A program made the translations under genes and the position numbers. Below are positions 14,809 to 18,855 of a DNA stretch of 18,855 bases, one piece after another. Within the stretch, counting starts at the first letter, position 1, and each line of letters begins with the position of its first letter. The stretch is taken from positions 1 through 18,855 of the forward strand of contig JBHELO010000156.1 in assembly GCA_046263055.1 (NCBI GenBank), written 5' to 3'. This DNA is from DATAQC01 sp046263055 (lineage in GTDB: Bacteria > Actinomycetota > Acidimicrobiia > Acidimicrobiales > AC-14). The notes below the pieces were generated by a model that made no database searches, was not told the DNA's origin, and saw only the letters and a program-made list of their open reading frames with translations.

Positions 14809-16038
14809 CTACTCCTCGGGCACGAAGACCACCCGCTCCTGGGGCCGGAAGCGCAGCACCGAGTCCAGGTAGGACCGGAGGGCGGTGGCGTTGTCCACCT
14901 CGTGGCCGGCGTCCTCCGACAGGTAGTACCGGTGCTCCAGCAGCTCGTGGAACAGCTCGGCCGGCTCCAACCGCCCCCGCAGCTCGGCCGGCACCCGGGC
15001 CACGATCGGCTCGTACACCTCGGCGATCCACCGGGCGGCCACAACCGCCTGGGGCGGGGACCGGCCCTCCATCCGGCCCAGGTGGGCGCCGAAGGAGGCG
15101 ATGTCGTTGAGGAGGCGCCGGGCCTGGTTCTCCTGCACCTCGAGGCCGGTGAGGCGGCGCAGCTCGCGGGAGTGGTGGCCCTCCTCCACCAGCGCCGGGG
15201 TGACCCGCAGGCGGTCGCCGGCGGCGTCGTGCTCCACCACCAGCTCGCCCACGTCGAACCCCAGCTCGTTGAGGCGGCGGATGCGGCGCTCGATGAGGTG
15301 GCGCTCCCGCACGTCCAGGTCGAGGGCGGCCGTCAGCTCCTCCCACAACAGCCGGTAGCGCTCCTCCAGCAGCCCGGTCAGGGCCACCACGTCCACGTCG
15401 GGCGAGAGGAGGCCCTCCGCCTCCAGGTCGAACAGCCCGCCGGCCACGTTCTCTCGGGCCAGGGCCACGTCCGCCTCCCGCATCCCGTTTGGCAGCGGGC
15501 GCCGGTGCTCGGTGGTCTCGGCGTCCACCAGGTAGGCCATGAGCGATCCCGCGTCCCGCCGGAACAGGAGGTTGGAGAGGGAGCAGTCGCCCCAGTAGAA
15601 GCCCTCCACGTGGACCCGCGCCAGCAGTACCACGGCGGCGTCCACCAGCCGGTGGCCGAGGCCGTAGCCGCCCTCCACGCCGAACAGGTACCGGTAGGGC
15701 AGCGAGTAGTCCAGGTAGCGGGTGACGAGCACCGCTCCCAGCGGCTCGCCGCCCGGCGTCTCCCGGCCCGTCACCAGGGCGACGGGCTCGACCACCGGCA
15801 GGTTCTCGGTGCGGAGCAGGCGGAGCATGCCGTACTCCCGCTCGGCGTCGGGCGGGGTGGTCTCCTTGAGGGCGTAGACGCGGTCGCGGTCGCTCACGAA
15901 GCGCACCACGTGGCGGCTCACGCCCTGGGCCATGCGCACGAGCCGGGAGTGCTCCCATTCCGCCAGGGGGACGGCCCACGGCAGGTCGAGGAGGTCCGGA
16001 GGCTGGTGGCGGGGGATGAACTGCAGCCGGACGGCCAC
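14809..16038 (-). CDS. DUF4032 protein with kinase-like N-terminal lobe
   Basis: 409 residues, no signal peptide or membrane helix. The N-terminal half reads as a lipopolysaccharide-kinase/protein-kinase fold. VYALKE gives the ATP-contacting K58, E68 fits the alpha-C glutamate, GDCSLSN at 150-156 supplies the catalytic D151 and N156 with kinase spacing, and VDAE at 171-174 holds the metal-binding D172. The C-terminal half, about 190-409, fits the DUF4032 region, with long charged helices. The substrate is unknown. The start is GTG 16038; the -CCTAGGGTGGCGGG- region upstream offers only a weak ribosome site. It is co-directional with and upstream of lpqY-sugABC, which suggests it acts on the imported sugar or regulates uptake (inference). 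No catalytic residue appears to be missing. Confidence 0.8.
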   Translation of the reverse strand: MAVRLQFIPRHQPPDLLDLPWAVPLAEWEHSRLVRMAQGVSRHVVRFVSDRDRVYALKETTPPDAEREYGMLRLLRTENLPVVEPVALVTGRETPGGEPLGAVLVTRYLDYSLPYRYLFGVEGGYGLGHRLVDAAVVLLARVHVEGFYWGDCSLSNLLFRRDAGSLMAYLVDAETTEHRRPLPNGMREADVALARENVAGGLFDLEAEGLLSPDVDVVALTGLLEERYRLLWEELTAALDLDVRERHLIERRIRRLNELGFDVGELVVEHDAAGDRLRVTPALVEEGHHSRELRRLTGLEVQENQARRLLNDIASFGAHLGRMEGRSPPQAVVAARWIAEVYEPIVARVPAELRGRLEPAELFHELLEHRYYLSEDAGHEVDNATALRSYLDSVLRFRPQERVVFVPEE

Positions 16039-16220
16039 CCCGCCACCCTAGGAGCCGCCAACCGCGACGGGCTTGCAGCACAGAGAGCCGTCGGCATCCC
16101 CGCCGAGCCGTTCGGGCTCCCGGCCGCCCGGCCCAGTCTGAACCGTTCGGTCCCGCCCGCCGTACTCAGTACATGGGCGGCCGCTCGGGCACGCCGCAGC
16201 GTGGAAGGGGGCTGGACCGG
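16039..16220 (+). promoter_or_regulatory. Divergent promoter region with repeated CCGTTCGG and a GTACTCAGTAC palindrome
   Basis: 182 nt between the DUF4032 gene and the secreted-repeat lipoprotein. CCGTTCGG occurs at 16108-16115 and again at 16143-16150. The first is inside GAGCC-GTTCG-GGCTC (16105-16119) and the second overlaps GAAC-C-GTTC (16140-16148). A perfect 11-bp palindrome GTACTCAGTAC is at 16162-16172. GAAC at 16140 followed 17 bases later by CGTACT resembles an ECF-sigma promoter, but loosely. GGAAGGGG at 16203-16210 is the ribosome site for ATG 16221. Confidence 0.35.
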
Positions 16221-16745
16221 ATGAGAGAGCCGAGGAGCAGTCGGGGTCGGATCGGTCGGGGTGCGTGGCTGCGCCCGATGGCGGTGGTCGCGGTGGCGGG
16301 CGTGGCCCTGGTGGCGTGCAGCAGCAGCAGCAAGACGTCGACGTCCTCGCCGACCACCGCGGCGGGCGCCGGGGCGACCACCACCACGACCGCGGCCGCC
16401 ACCGTCGCCGTCGCCACCAACGCCCAGTTCGGCTCGATCCTCACCGATCCGGCGAGCGGCAAGACGCTGTACACCCGCGACACCGATCCGGCGGGCGCCA
16501 GCTCGTGCACCGGGGGCTGCGCCTCCACGTGGCCGCCCCTGGTGATGGCCGCAGGGGGCAGTGGGCCGCAGGCTCCCAATGGCGTCAGCGGTGCCCTCAC
16601 CACCGCCGCTCGTCCCGACGACGCCACCAAGCTCCAGGTGCTGCTGAACGGAAAGGCCCTGTACGCCTACGCGGGCGACAGCGCAGCGGGCGACACGAAG
16701 GGGGACGGGGTCGGCGGGATCTGGCACGTGGCCAAGGCCTCGTAG
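16221..16745 (+). CDS. Secreted-repeat lipoprotein (COG4315 / Lipoprotein_15 family)
   Basis: 174 residues. Arg-rich n-region, short hydrophobic core and lipobox LVAC, followed by a Ser/Thr/Ala-rich spacer of about 40 residues. The mature part has the two repeats typical of this family. The first is GSILTDPASGKTLYTRDTD and a cysteine pair, SSCTGGCASTWPPL. The second is LNGKALYAYAGDSAAGDTKG with a GIWHVAKA ending. The biochemical function of the family is unknown; members are exported. ATG 16221 is chosen for GGAAGGGG about ten bases upstream. In-frame ATG 16173 lies inside the palindrome region, and ATG 16278 would leave too short a signal. Convergent with the antiporter gene. Confidence 0.85.
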   Translation: MREPRSSRGRIGRGAWLRPMAVVAVAGVALVACSSSSKTSTSSPTTAAGAGATTTTTAAATVAVATNAQFGSILTDPASGKTLYTRDTDPAGASSCTGGCASTWPPLVMAAGGSGPQAPNGVSGALTTAARPDDATKLQVLLNGKALYAYAGDSAAGDTKGDGVGGIWHVAKAS

Positions 16746-16802
16746 AGGACGCCACCCGGCGGCGCAACCCGGGATCGCCGAAGGGTGGGGCCGTGGTCGG
16801 GG
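16746..16802. terminator. Convergent intergenic with terminator-like fold
   Basis: CCACC-CGGCG (16752-16761) pairs with CGCCG and GGTGG (16776-16780, 16784-16788), leaving a three-base bulge and a 14-base loop. Just beyond, GTCAGC-GGGC-GCTGAC (16802-16817) straddles the antiporter stop codon. Neither has a T-tract. Either could separate the two convergent transcripts. Confidence 0.35.
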
Positions 16803-18855
16803 TCAGCGGGCGCTGACCACCACCACCGGGCAGGGCGAGTGGCCCACCACGAAGTCGATGCGGTGGCCGAAGAACGCCCGCTGAGTCACGGGCTTGCGAC
16901 TGCTGGCCATCACCACCAGGTCGGCCCGGCGCTCGGCCCGCTCCACGATGGCGTGCTCGGGCTGGTCGGCCACCAGCACGTCGGTCTCGACGGTGGCCCC
17001 CGAAGCCCGGCCCAGCTCGGCGATGTTGGCCACCACGTCCTCGCCGATCTCCACGGCGTGGAGGATGGCGGTGTAGCTGCCCATGCGCACGGTGTGCTGG
17101 GGGCCGCTCACCACGTGCACCAGGTCCACGACCGTGCCGTTTCCGGCGGCCGATGCCATGGCGAACGCCACCTCGGCCGCGTAGCGGTCGGTGTCGGCTC
17201 CCGAGATGGGCACGAGGATGTGCTCGCCGGGGAGGTGGGCGAGGCGGGACTCCCGGTCGTCGCCCTCGGGCGAGCTCACCACGAGCAGGGGGCAGGGCGA
17301 GCCCTGGATGACCTCGTCCACCGAGCGGTCGAACATGCTGGGCCCGCCGTCGGTGTGGCGCTCGTTGGCGGCCAGCACGATGAGGTCGTAGCCCCGCCTG
17401 GCCTCGGCCAGGATCGTCTCCGACGGGCGCTCCTCCTCCACCGCCACGCGGGTGCGGGGCTTGTCGAGCTGTGTGTCGATGGCCTCCTTGGCCCGCTCGG
17501 GCCCGGCGTCGTCGCCCTGGCGGTGGAGGTAGAGGCTCGTGACCTCCACCTCCTCGTCAGCCACCAGCAAGCGCACGAGCTTGGCGGCCACGTCGGCGTC
17601 GCCCTCCCGGCGGACGGGGAGCAGCACCCGCTTGAGGTTGCTCACGAAACCCTCGCGCCGGCGGTCCTCGGCCTCCAGGCGAGCCTTCTCCTCTACGCTC
17701 GGCTCCACGTGGGCCAGCGTCCAGCGCAGGATGGGCGGGGCCATCAGCGACGTCACGATGGCCACCATGAGGATGATGGAGTACATCTCGGGGGTGAGGA
17801 TGCCCCGGCTGAGGCCGATGGTGGCCACGATGATCTCCATCGCCCCGCGGGCGTTCATGCCCGCTCCCAGCGACAGCGCCTCCCAGTGGCCCAGGCGGGT
17901 GGCGCGGGCTCCGGCGTAGGCCCCGACGAACTTGCCCACGATGGCGATGGCCAGCACCAGCAGTCCCACGCCCAGCACCTTGGGGTCGGCCAGGCGGCCG
18001 AGGTCCACCCGCAGTCCGGAGGCGGCGAAGAACACGGGGGCGAACACGCCGAGGGCCACCTGTTCGAAGGTGTGGCGGAGGCGCTCGTCGAAGCGCTTCA
18101 CCTGGCCCACGAGGATTCCGGCGATGAACGCGCCCAGCACCGCCTCCAGCCTCAGGAACTGGGTGATGGCTCCGAAGCCCAGGGCCAGGGCCATGAGGGC
18201 GGTGATCTTGACCATGTCGCCGCCGATCTGGTTGTCGAGCGTCCGGATCAGCAGGCTGACCAGGCGCCGCCCGACGGTGTAGGCCACGCCCAGCACCAGG
18301 AGCACGTACAGGATCGAACGGCCGGCGGTGAGCGGGCTGATCGTGCCGCTGCTGGCCAGCCCTGCCACCACCGAGAGCAGGATCCAACCGACGGTGTCGT
18401 CGATCATCCCCGCCGCCAGGGTGATCTGGCCGATGTCGCGCCGGATGATCTTCATCTCCATGAGCACCTTGGCGATCACCGGGATGGCGGAGATGCTCAT
18501 GGCCGTGCCGATGAAGAGGGCGAAGACGAGGCGCTTGTGGGGGTCGGCCACGAAGTCGGTGGGGAGCACCAAGCCCAGGGCGGCCCCGGTGACGAAGGGC
18601 ACTGCGATGCCACCCAGGGATATGGCCGCCGCCCCCTTGCCCTTGCGGGCGATGAGCCCCACGTCGGTCTCCAGGCCGGTGAGGATCAGGAGCATGATCA
18701 CCCCGAGCCAGGAGACGACCTCCAGGAGGTGAACCTGCTCCGGGCGTTGGGGGAAGATCGAGGTGAACACGCCCGGGGCGACGTTGCCCAGCAGGCTGGG
18801 CCCGAGAACGAAGCCGGCCAGCAGTTCGCCCACCACCGACGGCAGTCCCACACGG
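16803..18855 (-). CDS. CPA2 cation:proton antiporter with two C-terminal universal-stress (Usp) domains, 5' partial
   Basis: 683 codons are visible; the frame runs off the window end and the first helix is missing, so GTG 18851 is not the true start. Residue numbers are from that GTG. The membrane domain (to about 380) has GLPSVVGELLAGFVLGPSLLG, LTGLETD, the unwound-helix AGMIDDTVGW with D151/D152 as likely ion-binding acids, and GAGMNARGAMEI. This is the monovalent cation/H+ exchange fold. Usp domain 1 spans about 406-526 and Usp domain 2 about 542-680, each ending in a SPCP(L/V)(L/V)VVS strand. Neither keeps the full G-x2-G-x9-G(S/T) ATP motif; only one glycine (G662) remains in domain 2 and none in domain 1. 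They may thus sense something other than ATP. Likely role: K+ or Na+/H+ homeostasis. Confidence 0.9.
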   Translation of the reverse strand, partial: RVGLPSVVGELLAGFVLGPSLLGNVAPGVFTSIFPQRPEQVHLLEVVSWLGVIMLLILTGLETDVGLIARKGKGAAAISLGGIAVPFVTGAALGLVLPTDFVADPHKRLVFALFIGTAMSISAIPVIAKVLMEMKIIRRDIGQITLAAGMIDDTVGWILLSVVAGLASSGTISPLTAGRSILYVLLVLGVAYTVGRRLVSLLIRTLDNQIGGDMVKITALMALALGFGAITQFLRLEAVLGAFIAGILVGQVKRFDERLRHTFEQVALGVFAPVFFAASGLRVDLGRLADPKVLGVGLLVLAIAIVGKFVGAYAGARATRLGHWEALSLGAGMNARGAMEIIVATIGLSRGILTPEMYSIILMVAIVTSLMAPPILRWTLAHVEPSVEEKARLEAEDRRREGFVSNLKRVLLPVRREGDADVAAKLVRLLVADEEVEVTSLYLHRQGDDAGPERAKEAIDTQLDKPRTRVAVEEERPSETILAEARRGYDLIVLAANERHTDGGPSMFDRSVDEVIQGSPCPLLVVSSPEGDDRESRLAHLPGEHILVPISGADTDRYAAEVAFAMASAAGNGTVVDLVHVVSGPQHTVRMGSYTAILHAVEIGEDVVANIAELGRASGATVETDVLVADQPEHAIVERAERRADLVVMASSRKPVTQRAFFGHRIDFVVGHSPCPVVVVSAR

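Noticed and set aside
11645..16081. Long minus-strand frames extending upstream of sugC, sugB, sugA and lpqY
   Set aside because: The upstream parts are low-complexity shadows of neighbouring genes. Real starts are set by ribosome sites, GTGA junctions and family N termini.
16319..16335. Short CAG/AGC trinucleotide run in the secreted-repeat lipoprotein
   Set aside because: It encodes a few serines in the linker after the lipobox. It is too short to call a phase-variable repeat.
1..18855. CRISPR arrays, tRNA/rRNA genes, insertion sequences, integrase or toxin-antitoxin genes, phage-defence genes
   Set aside because: I looked on both strands and saw no regularly spaced repeats, RNA-gene signatures, transposase motifs or defence domains.

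Overview
The window is about 75% G+C by eye, with strong G/C third-position bias, frequent GTG starts and four Sec/lipobox lipoproteins. Gene content (fused biotin carboxylase/BCCP alpha subunit, an LpdA-type quinone reductase, a GT-C mannosyltransferase-like protein, an LpqY-SugABC-like trehalose transporter, a DUF4032 protein) points to a high-GC actinobacterium. A deep lineage such as Acidimicrobiia is my inference, not proven. I see no mobile element, CRISPR array, tRNA or rRNA. It reads as ordinary chromosome, tightly packed, with strand switches between short operons.

Layout. (1) 1-454 (-) is the N-terminal part of biotin protein ligase birA, cut by the window edge. It diverges across 38 nt from 493-2247 (+), an acyl-CoA carboxylase alpha subunit, which carries the biotinylated lysine that BirA would modify. 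(2) A roughly 350-nt structured-looking leader precedes 2600-3823 (+), a lipoprotein built from two recently duplicated ~175-residue domains. (3) Convergent to it is a two-gene (-) operon: lpdA-like flavoprotein (6679-5312), then a GT87-like membrane glycosyltransferase (5301 or 5163 down to 3820). (4) Divergent from lpdA is a (+) peptide ABC transporter: binding lipoprotein (6845-8434), DppB (8486-9439) and DppC (9420-10481). No ATPase gene follows. (5) Convergent to DppC is a (-) operon running from a kinase-like DUF4032 protein (16038-14809) to lpqY (14713-13403), sugA, sugB and sugC (ending 10466). Two of its junctions are GTGA stop/start overlaps. (6) 16221-16745 (+) is a small secreted-repeat lipoprotein. 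It converges on a CPA2 cation/proton antiporter with two C-terminal universal-stress domains (18855-16803, -), truncated at its N terminus by the window end.

How the genes fit together. birA plus the carboxylase alpha subunit supply malonyl- or methylmalonyl-CoA chemistry. Two ABC importers take up peptides and probably trehalose or a related disaccharide. The DUF4032 protein keeps the protein-kinase catalytic residues and sits at the head of the sugar operon, so a role linked to sugar uptake is possible but unproven. The most interesting points are a probable ACG start behind a perfect Shine-Dalgarno sequence, the duplicated lipoprotein whose two copies converge to near identity at their 3' ends, the kinase-like gene on the trehalose operon, the ATPase-less peptide transporter, and a quinone-reductase flavoprotein lacking one redox cysteine. 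I found no unmistakable new multi-gene system.
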